This document shows, piece after piece, positions 27,732 through 36,092 of a stretch of DNA of 64,000 bases. The position numbers and the translations under genes were made by a program. The stretch lies in contig CP053915.1 in NCBI GenBank assembly GCA_021496925.1, positions 3,747,501 to 3,811,500 of the forward strand, in the 5' to 3' direction. The notes under the pieces are model-generated. The model did not search any database. It was not told the DNA's origin and saw only the letters and a program-made list of their open reading frames with translations. This DNA comes from Acidovorax sp. YS12 (GTDB lineage Bacteria; Pseudomonadota; Gammaproteobacteria; Burkholderiales; Burkholderiaceae_C). Numbering within the stretch: the stretch's first letter is position 1; the number at the start of each line of letters is the position of its first letter.

Positions 27732-27780
27732 GAAAAAACCGCTCCAACCCTTGCTGGGAAAGCGCTGGCAGCTATTGATT
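27732..27780. repeat. Family-1 repeat, copy f
   Basis: AAAAAACCGCTCCAACCCTTGC, then GGGAAAGCGCTGGCAGCTATTGA. It lies between the convergent amidohydrolase and acyltransferase genes. Confidence 0.75.
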
Positions 27781-27803
27781 ACGTAGCGGGTTGCGCTGCG
27801 CTA

Positions 27804-29372
27804 TCACACCTCGCCCCACGGCAGCATCAGCGTCAGCAGCGACAGCTGCGCGAACTCGGGCGTGAAGGCGTCGATGATCTGCTGCGGTGCGGGGCACAGC
27901 GCGGTGTCGGTCATCACGCCGAACTGCACGCCGCCGCCGTAGCTGAGGATGGACACGCCCAGCCCGATGTCGCCCGACTGCGGCACCCAGAACATGCACT
28001 GCGTGACGCGCGCGCCGCACAGCGTCAGCGCGTCGCGCGGGCCGGGCACGTTGGTCATCACGGCGGTGGTCTTGCGCGCGAACAGGTTCAGCAGCGCGTC
28101 CTGCGCGGGCTTGACCAGCATGCCCGCCATCGACAGCATGGCGAAGGCCAGCAGCGGCTGCGTGCTGCCCTTGAGCGCGTTCATGCGCTGGCGCACCTCG
28201 TACACGCGCTCGATCGGGTTCTCGATGCCGATGGGCAGCACCAGCGGCACCAGGCCGAAGCGGTTGCCCAGTTTCCAGGCCTGCTCCATGGGACGCAGGT
28301 TCACCGGAATCATGGCGCGGATCTCCTGGCCCGCCGGGTCGTCGCCCTGGGCGCGCAGGTAGCCGCCAATGGCGCCGGCCACGCACGACAGCAGCACGTC
28401 GTTGACCGAGCAGTTCAGCGCCTTGCCGATGGCCTTGACTTCGTCCAGCGGGATCGGCGGGCACCAGGCCACGCGCTTGGCCTGGCCCGGCTTGCCCTTG
28501 AGGCGCGTGGCCGAGTCGTCGGGCATGAGCGCCAGCGCGGCGGCGTCGCTCACCAGCTGGTAGGCCATGCGCGCGGCCTCCACCGAGCCCGCCAGGCCCT
28601 GCTCCAGCATCTTCTCGGGCTCGCGCAGCAGGTGCAGCGAATGCGCGGCGCTCTCGCCCGCCATGTCGATGGCCTTCACGGCCATGTCGGTGAAGGGGCG
28701 GATCAGCGTGTCGGCCAGCCATTCCTCGGGGCTGCCCGCATCGTGCGCGGGCCTGGCGCGGCGCTGCGGCGGCTCGCTGCCGCCATCGACCAGCGACAGC
28801 GTGACCGAGATCAGCGCAATGCCGTCGGCGATGCAGTGGTGGATGCGCACGATGAGCGCGCTGCCCTTCTCGCCGTCGTCGCCCGTGAAGTCCTCGACCA
28901 GGTGGAACTGCCACAGCGGCCGGCGCCCGTCCAGCGGCTGCATGGCCAGCTCGCCCACGCGCTGCTGCAGCGCCTGCTGCATGCTCTGGCCCTTGCGGCG
29001 CGGCAGCGGCTCGCGCACCACGTGCGCGGCGATGTCGAAGCGGTCGTCATCGACCCAGGTGGCGCCGGCGGCGTCCTGCACCACGCGCTGGCGAAAACGC
29101 GGGTACTGCAGCAGGCGCTGCTGCACGCGCTCGCACAGCGCCTGCCAGCCGATGCCGGGCGAGAGCGTCCACACGCCGTTGATCATCATGCGGTTGTGGT
29201 CGCTGTCCATGCGCAGCCAGGCCGTATCGACCTTGCTCATGCGCTCGCCCGACAGGCCCAGCATGCCCGTGGCCGCGCGCTGCACGTTCTTGCCGACGAT
29301 GCGCGCGGCGCGTGCCGCTGGCGCGGGCACGGCCAGGAGGGGGGCGGCGGCGGAGGCGATGCGGGTGACCAT
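27804..29372 (-). CDS. Wax ester synthase/diacylglycerol acyltransferase (WS/DGAT) family protein
   Basis: Acyl-CoA-dependent O-acyltransferase of 522 residues, linked to storage lipid (wax ester or triacylglycerol) formation at the membrane. The condensation motif HHCIADG (HHxxxDG) lies near residue 176. The family N-terminal MSKVDTAWLRMDSDHNRM begins at residue 45, behind an alanine-rich extension, and the C-terminal NVPGPRDALTLCGAR (near 445) is conserved. Start ATG 29372; an internal ATG at 29240 would give the shorter canonical N terminus. The product is inferred; in betaproteobacteria these enzymes may instead serve other acyl transfers. It is divergent from the acyl-CoA-binding protein gene, a natural partner. 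Confidence 0.9.
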   Translation of the reverse strand: MVTRIASAAAPLLAVPAPAARAARIVGKNVQRAATGMLGLSGERMSKVDTAWLRMDSDHNRMMINGVWTLSPGIGWQALCERVQQRLLQYPRFRQRVVQDAAGATWVDDDRFDIAAHVVREPLPRRKGQSMQQALQQRVGELAMQPLDGRRPLWQFHLVEDFTGDDGEKGSALIVRIHHCIADGIALISVTLSLVDGGSEPPQRRARPAHDAGSPEEWLADTLIRPFTDMAVKAIDMAGESAAHSLHLLREPEKMLEQGLAGSVEAARMAYQLVSDAAALALMPDDSATRLKGKPGQAKRVAWCPPIPLDEVKAIGKALNCSVNDVLLSCVAGAIGGYLRAQGDDPAGQEIRAMIPVNLRPMEQAWKLGNRFGLVPLVLPIGIENPIERVYEVRQRMNALKGSTQPLLAFAMLSMAGMLVKPAQDALLNLFARKTTAVMTNVPGPRDALTLCGARVTQCMFWVPQSGDIGLGVSILSYGGGVQFGVMTDTALCPAPQQIIDAFTPEFAQLSLLTLMLPWGEV

Positions 29373-29528
29373 GGGGGGCGTGTCCTGTGCGTTGGGTGGT
29401 GGAAGGGAGCGCGGATTTTGGGGGATGGCCTCTAGGGAATGCACCCTAGCGGCAAGGGCCGGGCCGTAAGATACACCGGCGCATGCACTTGCCGACACCC
29501 GTTTTTTCCCACCTTGCGAGGAGACTCC

Positions 29529-29783
29529 ATGTCCGATCTGAACGCCACCTTTGAAGCTGCCGTGGCCAACTCCAAAACGCTCAGCGAGCGCCCCGACAAC
29601 GCCACGCTGCTGAAGATCTACGCGCTGTACAAGCAGGCCACCGAGGGCGACAACGAGTCCAAGAAGCCCAGCTTCACCGACATGGTCGGCCGCGCCAAGT
29701 GGGACGCCTGGGAAAAGCTCAAGGGCACCGGTGCCGACGAGGCCAAGCAGCAGTACATCGACCTGATCGAATCGCTGCGCTGA
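29529..29783 (+). CDS. Acyl-CoA-binding protein
   Basis: An 84-residue cytosolic four-helix protein that binds medium- to long-chain acyl-CoA. The family signatures are clear: LYALYKQATEGDNESKKP-like segment at about residues 28-45 and AKWDAWEKLKG at about 54-64, with the Tyr and Lys that contact the CoA. A GAGGAGA ribosome site precedes the ATG. Followed directly by an intrinsic terminator, so it is monocistronic. Divergent from the WS/DGAT acyltransferase, suggesting acyl-CoA delivery for lipid synthesis. Confidence 0.95.
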   Translation: MSDLNATFEAAVANSKTLSERPDNATLLKIYALYKQATEGDNESKKPSFTDMVGRAKWDAWEKLKGTGADEAKQQYIDLIESLR

Positions 29784-29804
29784 CCGGCGCGGCACCCTGC
29801 CAAG

Positions 29805-29826
29805 GCGGCCTGCGGGCCGCTTTTTT
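29805..29826 (+). terminator. Intrinsic terminator of acyl-CoA-binding protein gene
   Basis: GCGGCC (29805-29810), loop TGCG, GGCCGC (29815-29820), then six T (29821-29826). It starts 22 bases after the stop codon. Confidence 0.85.
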
Positions 29827-29888
29827 CATGGTGCGTACCTGTTGCCGCGGCACGACAGGTCGGGCGTTCCCGGGGATTCTGGTTTCTA

Positions 29889-29907
29889 GAATGGAAACAA
29901 TTCTTGT
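29889..29907 (+). promoter_or_regulatory. Candidate Fur-box-like AT-rich palindrome
   Basis: AATGGAAACAATTCTTGTT matches about 13 of 19 positions of a typical AATGAGAATGATTCTCATT Fur box and contains AAACAA-TTC-TTGTTT. It lies just before the TonB receptor start, where iron control would be expected. Weak by sequence alone. Confidence 0.35.
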
Positions 29908-29923
29908 TTTTATTCATGAAATC

Positions 29924-32024
29924 ATGACAACCCAACACCCGCGAACCGCACTGTGTCTTGGCCTCGCACTGGCCTTCGGCCTCGCACCCGCCCTGGCCCG
30001 GGCCCAGAGCACGGGGGCCCTGCTACCCGAAGTGCGCGTCGATGCGAACGCCGAAAAGGAATCCGCCACCACCACCGGTGGTGGGCTACCGCGCGCGCAA
30101 CGCGGTCACGGCCACCAAGACGGATACGCCGCTCGCGGAAACCCCGCAATCCGTCACCGTGGTCACGCGCGACCAAATGGTGGACCAAGGCGCGACCACG
30201 TTCCAGGAGGCGCTGCTGTACGCGGCGGGCGTGCGCAGCGACGCCTACGGGCTGGACAGCCGTTCCGACAGCGTGCGCGTGCGCGGCAGCTGGCCCGACA
30301 CCTACCTCGACGGGCTGCGCCAGAACTACAACTGGTACACCAGCACCGTGCCCGCCGACCCGTACGCGCTGGAGCGCATCGAGGTGCTGCGCGGCCCGTC
30401 GGGCATGCTCTTCGGCGCGGGCACGGTGGCGGGCGTGGTCAACATGGTGAGCAAGCGCCCGCAGCAGGAAACGCAGCGCGAGGTGGGCGTGCAGATCGGC
30501 AGCTGGAACCGCAAGCAGCTGCAGGCCGACCTGACCGGCCCGCTCACGGCGGATGGCGCATGGTCCTACCGCCTGGTGGCGGTGGCGCGCGACGCCGACA
30601 CGCAGGTGGACCATGTGCCGAACGACCGCCGGCTCATCGCCCCCTCGCTGGCCTGGCGGCCCAGCGCCGCCACGTCGCTGGTCCTGCAGGCCCACTGGCA
30701 GCAGGACCGCTCGGGCAGCACGTCGCAGTTCCTGCCGTGGTCCGGCACGCTGCTGCCGAATCCCAACGGCATGCTCCCCGTGGGCCGCTTCATCGGCGAG
30801 CCCGGCGACTACTACGACACCGACCGCGAATCCATCGGCTACCTGTTCGAGCACCGCTTCGACGGCGCCTGGACCGTGCGCCAGAACCTGCGCCTGGCCC
30901 GCAACGAGAACCGCGGCGGCTACCACTACGCGGACTTTTTCACCATCCCGGGCGGATGGGGCGCCGACCCGGCCAACCAGCGCCTGATCGGCCGCCTGTA
31001 CGGGCAGAACGCCACGCGCACGCGCATGGCCGCCGTGGACACGCACCTGCAAGGCAACTTCGACGCTGGCGGCATGCGCCACCAGTTGCTGCTGGGCGTG
31101 GACTGGAACCGCCAGACCGAGAACAAGACCGAAGCGGGCGATGCGTACAACACGCCCATCGACGCCTATGCGCCCGCGTACGGCAACCGCCTGCGCCCGG
31201 CGCTCGCCGCGCGGCCCGAGAACGTGCAGCGCCAGAGCGGCCTGTACCTGCAGGACCAGGTGAAGTGGGGCCCGTGGATCTTCATCGCCGGCCTGCGCCA
31301 CGACCGCGCCGTGAACAGCCTGGCGGGCGCGCAGGACGACCGCACCAGCGCCACCACCAGGCGCCTGGGCGTGATGTACCAGCTGCCCGGTGGCTGGACG
31401 CCGTACGTCAGCTACGCCGAGTCCTTCAATCCCATCAGCGGCACCGACGCCTACGGCCAGCGCTTCAAGCCGCTGGAAGGCGAGCAGGTCGAGGTGGGCG
31501 TGAAGTACATGCCCGAGGGCAGCGCCACCCAGTTCACGGCCGCGGTGTACGACCTCAAGGAAAAGAACCAGCAGACGCCCGACCCGGTCAACCCGAACAA
31601 CGCGCTGCAGGCGGGCCAGACGCGCAACAAGGGCGTGGAGCTCGAATACAAGGCGCGCGTGGCCACGGCCTTCGACCTGACGGCGCACTACAACTACACC
31701 GACGTCGATCCCCTGCTCGAAGGCATGCCGCGCCACCAGGCGGCCGTGTGGGGCGTGTACCGCTTCGCGCTGGGCGGCGTGCGCGGCTTTTCCGTGGGCG
31801 CGGGCTACCGCTGGCTGTCGTCGTTCCACGACGGCACGGGGCCCCGGGTTCCGGCGGCGGGCGTGGCCGACGCCATGCTGGCCTACGACAGCCAGGACTG
31901 GCGCTACGCGCTCAACATCAGCAACCTGGCCGACAAGCAGTACATGAGCACCTGCCTGTCGCGCGGCGACTGCTGGTGGGCCCCGCGCCGCAACGTGGTG
32001 CTGAGCGCTACGTACCGCTTCTGA
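29924..32024 (+). pseudogene. TonB-dependent siderophore receptor, frameshifted near N terminus
   Basis: The beginning (ATG 29924) encodes a normal signal peptide, MTTQHPRTALCLGLALAFGL with cleavage after ALARAQ, and the mature start LLPEVRVDANAEKESATTT. At 30077-30078 the frame is lost. The rest of the receptor (VVGYRARNAVTATKTD, plug motif TPQSVTVVTRDQM, LRGPSGMLFGAGTVAGVVN, barrel, terminal SATYRF) is in the frame one base further on. Removing one G of the GG pair restores GCC ACC ACC ACC GTG GTG GGC TAC and an intact protein of about 699 residues. As written, no start in the barrel frame has a signal peptide, so no outer-membrane receptor should be made. It is either a recent mutation, phase variation or a sequencing error. 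Probably an iron-siderophore receptor. Confidence 0.85.
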
Positions 32025-32048
32025 GCGGCGGCCGCTGCCAGCCCCCGG

Positions 32049-32375
32049 TCAGCCGGCCTTCTTCTTGCCGGTGGATTTGGGCTTGGCCGGCGCCAGCAGG
32101 GCGTCGAACTGCGTGTGCAGCTCCGTCTCGATGCGGTGCCTGAACGCGCTGACCAGGAAGCCCAGCCGCGCGTCCAGCTCGAACAGATCGGGGTAGACCT
32201 GCAGCGTGCCGTTGACGCCCGCGCGCGTGAAGTGCACCGTGTCCTGGTCGTCGCCCTCCTCGTAGGTGCATTCCATGTCCAGCTTCTGTTCGGCCTTTTC
32301 GGCCCAGGCAAAGGCGATCTTGCGCGCGGCTTCAAGGCCGAGCTGGTGGGGGCGGCGGATTTGGATGTGGGACAC
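32049..32375 (-). CDS. Polyhydroxyalkanoic acid system family protein (PHA_gran_rgn)
   Basis: A small, 108-residue protein beginning at GTG 32375, with AAGGAG 7 bases upstream, which decides the start; the open frame upstream has no comparable site. The sequence VSHIQIRRPHQLGLEAARKI and GVNGTLQVYPDLFELDARLG matches the putative polyhydroxyalkanoic acid system family, whose members are found with PHA granule genes, function unknown. It ends in a lysine-rich tail (KPKSTGKKKAG). Its first 44 bases overlap the end of the aminopeptidase gene in another frame, so both are on one transcript. Confidence 0.85.
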   Translation of the reverse strand: MSHIQIRRPHQLGLEAARKIAFAWAEKAEQKLDMECTYEEGDDQDTVHFTRAGVNGTLQVYPDLFELDARLGFLVSAFRHRIETELHTQFDALLAPAKPKSTGKKKAG

Positions 32376-33513
32376 AGGCGAACTCCTTGGGCGCGGCCGG
32401 CTGCAGCGCGCACAGGGCCTGCAGGCGCTGCGCGGCGGGCAGGGCCGCCATTTTTCGTACGGCATCATAAAACCGTGGCCAGTCGCTTTCCTCGCGCCGC
32501 AGCAGCACCTCGAACGCATCGGCCCAGCCGTCGTAGGCGGCCTGCGCGGCGAAGGCGGCGTTGTTGGCCTGGGCCACCCAGCGGTCGTAGCCGGCCAGCG
32601 TGGGCGCGGCCTGCGGCGCGGCGGCCAGCCACTGCGCGCGCAGCGCCGCGTAGCGCGTGCGGAAGTCCTGCATTGCTTCCGATTTCATAGCTTCCAGCGC
32701 TTGACTGGTAAGGGCTGAGGCCGATTTTTGTGCATAAACCTCCGCCAGCCGCTCGCGCGTGGCGCGGGTGAGCTGGCGGAACTGCGCGCGCCGCGCCTGG
32801 CTCGCGCGGTCGGCCGCCTGCGCGGTGGCGCTGGCGTGGCGCGACAGCCACAGCGCCCCGCCCACGCGCTCCACGGCGGTGGCGAAGGATTCGTTGAACG
32901 GCGTGTCGCCCTCGGCGTAGACCACCTGGTGCGCCAGCTCGTGGAACATCAGGCGCACGAAGTCGCCCTCGGGCCAGTGCACGAAGGTGGACAGCAGCGG
33001 GTCGCCGCCGAGCCAGTTCAGGTAGCCCAGCGTGGAGTACGCGGGCACGCCGTACACCGACACCTCCAGCCCCTGCGCGGCCAGCACGCGCGCCTGGGCC
33101 TGCGCGCCGGCCTCGCTGAAGTAGCCGCGGTAGCCGATGCAGCCCGTGAGCGGAAAGCACCAGCGGTGCAGCGTCAGCGCGTCGGGCGGCGCGGCCACCA
33201 CGTTCCACACGGCGGCGGGGCGGCCCAGGTCGGCGTAGCGGCGGTAGCTGGCGTTGTCGGGCAGGTGCAGCGTGTCCACGGCGAAGGCGCGGGCGCGTTG
33301 CGCCAGTTCCAGCCGCTCGCGCAGCGCCGCCGGGGTGCCGTCGTCGGCGATCCACGCGGGCAGCGGGCGCGCGGCCTGCATCAATGCCAGGTGGCCGCGC
33401 AGGCCCTGCCAGTAGTAGCCGAGCTGGCTGTCCTGCGCGCAGCCGGCCAGCAGCCAGGGCAGCGCGAGCCAGGCCAGGCGCCGCCGTGCAAGGGAATTCG
33501 GCCATCGAAGCAT
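32332..33513 (-). CDS. Predicted aminopeptidase lipoprotein (PF10023-like)
   Basis: A 393-residue lipoprotein: signal MLRWPNSLARRRLAWLALPW ending in lipobox LLAGC. A zinc-peptidase site HELAH is near residue 190, followed 18 residues after its start by NESFATAVE, giving the second Glu expected in this gluzincin group. YGVPAYSTLGYLNWLGGDPL is the family signature. Residues about 262-280 (AQKSASALTSQALEAMKSEA) are encoded by a family-1 intergenic repeat that reads through in frame, an unusual insertion in coding DNA. The substrate is unknown; the lipoprotein should sit in the periplasm or outer membrane. The 3' end overlaps the PHA-associated gene. Confidence 0.88.
   Translation of the reverse strand: MLRWPNSLARRRLAWLALPWLLAGCAQDSQLGYYWQGLRGHLALMQAARPLPAWIADDGTPAALRERLELAQRARAFAVDTLHLPDNASYRRYADLGRPAAVWNVVAAPPDALTLHRWCFPLTGCIGYRGYFSEAGAQAQARVLAAQGLEVSVYGVPAYSTLGYLNWLGGDPLLSTFVHWPEGDFVRLMFHELAHQVVYAEGDTPFNESFATAVERVGGALWLSRHASATAQAADRASQARRAQFRQLTRATRERLAEVYAQKSASALTSQALEAMKSEAMQDFRTRYAALRAQWLAAAPQAAPTLAGYDRWVAQANNAAFAAQAAYDGWADAFEVLLRREESDWPRFYDAVRKMAALPAAQRLQALCALQPAAPKEFACVPHPNPPPPPARP
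32681..32731. repeat. Family-1 repeat, copy g, inside a coding sequence
   Basis: GATTTCATAGCTTCCAGCGC, then TTGACTGGTAAGGGCTGAGG and CCGATTTTTGT. It has the layout of intergenic copies (for example copy m) but lies within the aminopeptidase gene, without a stop in the used frame. Confidence 0.75.
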
Positions 33514-33582
33514 GCCCCGACTGTGCCATGGCCCGCCTACACTTGCGGCATTCACCCTCTGTTCACCCTCCGGACTGTCTTG

Positions 33583-34206
33583 ATGGAAATCTTCTCGCTG
33601 GCACTGCTGCTGCTTTTCGGCCTGCACCTGCTCAAGTCGCGCGAGCGCGCGGCGCGCGTGGCGCTGCTCGGCGGCTTTCTGGCGCGCTACCAGATCGAGA
33701 AGCTCATGGAGTCGCTGACCGAGGGCTACCTGCGCGCGCTGGGCGAGCAGGACGCGCAACGGCGCGCGCAGATCTGGGACCTGCTGGCCACGACCGAGAA
33801 GAACCTGGTGCTGCAGTTGCAGTCCCTCGCCGACGACTTCGGCCGCGTGCCGGCCGACGAGGCGCGCGTCAGCACCCTGGCCATCGCGCTGCCCTATGCC
33901 AGCCGCTGGCTGCCCTCGGCCACCTTCGACATGCGCGCCATGCTGCAGTTGCATGCGCGCGGCATCGCCGCGGTGGTGGCCCAGGCCGCCGGTGGCGAGG
34001 ACGGCACGGCGCAGGACCGCAAGCGCCAGGCCTACACCCTGACCGCCGAGCTGTACCTGCTGCAGCACAGCTGCCACTGGTTCTGCCGCTCGGCCACGGT
34101 GGCGTCGGTGCGCCTCATCGCGCTGCACCAGACGTCGTACGAACAGGTGCTGGCCGGCGTCTCGCCCGCCACGCGCGTCGCGTACCGGCGGCTTGCCGGA
34201 GTTTGA
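33583..34206 (+). CDS. Conserved hypothetical protein with N-terminal membrane segment
   Basis: A 207-residue protein I do not recognise. It starts MEIFSLALLLLFGLHLLKSR, one membrane or uncleaved signal segment, followed by a mostly helical soluble part with LLATTEKNLVLQLQSLADDFG and a Cys-containing AELYLLQHSCHWFCRSATVA near residues 161-180. The start ATG at 33583 is the first with a fitting hydrophobic N terminus; the open frame extends upstream only across the divergent aminopeptidase gene. It precedes the DUF1840 gene by 16 bases and is probably cotranscribed with it. Confidence 0.75.
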   Translation: MEIFSLALLLLFGLHLLKSRERAARVALLGGFLARYQIEKLMESLTEGYLRALGEQDAQRRAQIWDLLATTEKNLVLQLQSLADDFGRVPADEARVSTLAIALPYASRWLPSATFDMRAMLQLHARGIAAVVAQAAGGEDGTAQDRKRQAYTLTAELYLLQHSCHWFCRSATVASVRLIALHQTSYEQVLAGVSPATRVAYRRLAGV

Positions 34207-34222
34207 TTCCCGAGGTTTCGCC

Positions 34223-34537
34223 ATGCTTTACAAATTCAAGTCCCGCGCCACCGCCGACGTCATCATGCTCGAACCCAATGGCCGCCAGCTGGTGCAGATC
34301 ATGGGCAAGGAGCCCGGGGCGGGCGGCATCGTCACGGTGGAGCAGATCCCTGCCGCCATCGCGGCCATCGAGGCGGCCATCGCCGCCGAAGACCACGCGC
34401 TGGCCCAGGCGGCCCAGGAGCGCGAGGGCGATGGCTCCGAGGAGCGGCCCGATGCCGTGCACCTGCGCCAGCGCGCCGCGCCGCTGCTCGACATGCTGCG
34501 CCGCAGCGCCGCCGCCGGGCGCGAAGTGACCTGGTGA
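34223..34537 (+). CDS. DUF1840-family protein
   Basis: A 104-residue protein with the DUF1840 opening MLYKFKSRATADVIMLEPNG and the conserved QIMGKEP, ending in LLDMLRRSAAAGREVTW. The family is betaproteobacterial, small and of unknown function. The start at ATG 34223 is the standard family N terminus. The tail includes an acidic Glu/Asp-rich stretch. Followed by repeats of both families in the gap before the convergent CoA ligase gene. Confidence 0.9.
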   Translation: MLYKFKSRATADVIMLEPNGRQLVQIMGKEPGAGGIVTVEQIPAAIAAIEAAIAAEDHALAQAAQEREGDGSEERPDAVHLRQRAAPLLDMLRRSAAAGREVTW

Positions 34538-34551
34538 GCCAGGGCATGTTC

Positions 34552-34606
34552 TAAAGAAAAAAGCCTCCAACGCTTGCCAGGCAAGCGCGGGAGGCTATCA
34601 AAAGAG
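34552..34606. repeat. Family-1 repeat, copy h
   Basis: AAAAAAGCCTCCAACGCTTGCC, AGGCAAGCGCGGGAGGCTATC, AAAAGAGGAG. Its arms GCCTCC/GGAGGC and GCTTGC/GCAAGC form a hairpin. Confidence 0.8.
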
Positions 34607-34636
34607 GAGTGGAGCGCTTCGAACTGGCGCGCTCCA

Positions 34637-34741
34637 AGCCAGCGGACGCCGCGCAAGGGCCGCCCCGCCGCGCTGGCGTCGTCCCCCTTCCCGCGCTGCA
34701 AGCGCGAGAGAAGGGGGAAGGCGCGTCAGCGCCTCAGGGGG
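34637..34741. repeat. Family-2 repeat, copy A (~105 bp)
   Basis: Begins GCCAGCGGACGCCGCGCAAG and ends GCGCCTCAGGGGG, with the internal inverted repeat CCCCCTTC / GAAGGGGG. It is near-identical to copy B at 37.0 kb and, reversed, copy C at 56.9 kb. It lies in the convergent gap after DUF1840. Confidence 0.8.
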
Positions 34742-34744
34742 TTG

Positions 34745-35992
34745 TCACTCATAACTCCGTGCGTCCTCGATCACCTTGCCGTCGTTGGGCAGGCTGCCGG
34801 GAGCCACCATCTGCACGTCGCCGCGCAGCTTGGTCACCTCGCGCACGGCCTCGGCCAGTTGCAGGGCCAGGCCTTCGGCGGTTTCGGTGGTTTCCACCTG
34901 CAGCACCATCTGGTCGTTGGCCATGGCGCCGCTGACCACCAGGCGCGCGCGCTGCACCTGCGGGAAACGCTTGGTGATGGCCGCCACCTGGCCCGGGTGC
35001 ACGAACATGCCGCGCACCTTGGTGGTCTGGTCGGCACGGCCCATCCAGCCCTTGATGCGCGTGTTGGTGCGCCCGGTGGGGCAGTCGCCCGGCAGCACGG
35101 CCGAAAGGTCGCCGGTGCCGAAGCGGATCAGCGGGTAGTCGGTGTTCAGCGTGGTCACCACCAGTTCGCCGACCTCGCCCTCGGGCACCGGGTCGCCGGT
35201 GCCGGGGCGCACGATCTCGACGATCACGCCTTCGTCCAGCACCAGGCCTTCGCGTGCGCTGGTCTCATAGGCGATCAGGCCCAGGTCGGCGGTGGCGTAG
35301 CACTGGTAGCCGGCCACGCCGTGCTGCGCCAGCCAGTCGCGCAGCGAGGGCGGGAAGGCCTCGCCCGAGACCAGGGCCTTGGCCAGGCTGGGCAGGGCCA
35401 CGCCCATGGCCTGGGCCTTTTCCAGGATCAGCTTGAGGAAGCTCGGCGTGCCGATGTAGCCGGCCGGACGCAGCTCGGCCATGGCCTGCACCTGCTGCTC
35501 GGTCTGGCCTGTGCCGCCGGGGAACACGGTGCAGCCCAGCGCGTGGGCGCCGGTTTCCATCATCGAGCCGGCGGGCACGAAGTGGTAGGAGAAGCAGTTG
35601 TGGATCAGCTCGCCCGTGCGGAAGCCCGCGGCGTGGATGGCGCGCGCCATGCGCCAGTAGTCGCGCCGCGTGCCCTCGGGTTCGTAGATGGTGCCGGGGC
35701 TGGCGAACACACGCGGCATCTGCGGGCCGAAGCCGTGCGTGGCGAAGCCGCCGAAGGCGCTCTGGGCGCGCTGCTCTTGCTGGCGCTGCAGCAGCTCGTA
35801 CTTGCGCGTGACGGGCAGGCGCGCGAGCGCCGCGCGGCTGGTGATGGTGGCCGGGTCGATGTCCGCCAGGATGCTGGCGAACGCGGCCGAGGCCGTGCGG
35901 GCATGCTGGATCTGCCGGGGCAGCGCGGCCATCAGGGCGGCTTCGCGTTCGGCGTGGGGGCGGGTTTCCAGGGCGTCGTAGAACTTGCTCAT
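34745..35992 (-). CDS. Phenylacetate-CoA ligase-like (PaaK family) acyl-CoA ligase
   Basis: A 415-residue adenylate-forming enzyme of the PaaK type, activating an aromatic or other carboxylic acid to its CoA thioester. Motifs: FASPGTIYEPEG near residue 90 (reduced phosphate loop region), FSYHFVPAGSMMETGAHALG near 130-149, GTPSFLKLILE near 175, and the hinge GRADQTTKVRGMFVHPGQV near 317. AGGAGA lies upstream of the ATG. It is the last gene of the minus-strand operon with LivFGHM, after a 100-base gap containing repeat i. This suggests it activates the transported acid. The substrate is inferred, not shown. Confidence 0.9.
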   Translation of the reverse strand: MSKFYDALETRPHAEREAALMAALPRQIQHARTASAAFASILADIDPATITSRAALARLPVTRKYELLQRQQEQRAQSAFGGFATHGFGPQMPRVFASPGTIYEPEGTRRDYWRMARAIHAAGFRTGELIHNCFSYHFVPAGSMMETGAHALGCTVFPGGTGQTEQQVQAMAELRPAGYIGTPSFLKLILEKAQAMGVALPSLAKALVSGEAFPPSLRDWLAQHGVAGYQCYATADLGLIAYETSAREGLVLDEGVIVEIVRPGTGDPVPEGEVGELVVTTLNTDYPLIRFGTGDLSAVLPGDCPTGRTNTRIKGWMGRADQTTKVRGMFVHPGQVAAITKRFPQVQRARLVVSGAMANDQMVLQVETTETAEGLALQLAEAVREVTKLRGDVQMVAPGSLPNDGKVIEDARSYE

Positions 35993-36022
35993 GCCGTGGT
36001 CTCCTGTGTGCTTCAGGTTGAG

Positions 36023-36078
36023 GGCCAAAAAGGCCGCTAGCGCTTACCATATAAGCGCTGGCAGCTACGAAATCAGGA
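36023..36078. repeat. Family-1 repeat, copy i
   Basis: GCCAAAAAGGCCGCTAGCGCTTAC, CATATAAGCGCTGGCAGCTAC, GAAATCAGGAG. It occupies the gap between livF and the PaaK-like gene inside an apparent operon. Confidence 0.75.
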
Positions 36079-36092
36079 GTGAATCATTCACC

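Noticed and set aside
29958..30077. Alternative N terminus of the second TonB receptor in the barrel frame (MASHWPSASH...)
   Set aside because: It is the out-of-frame reading of a clear signal peptide in the adjacent frame; Pro-rich and without hydrophobic core. A frameshift explains it better.
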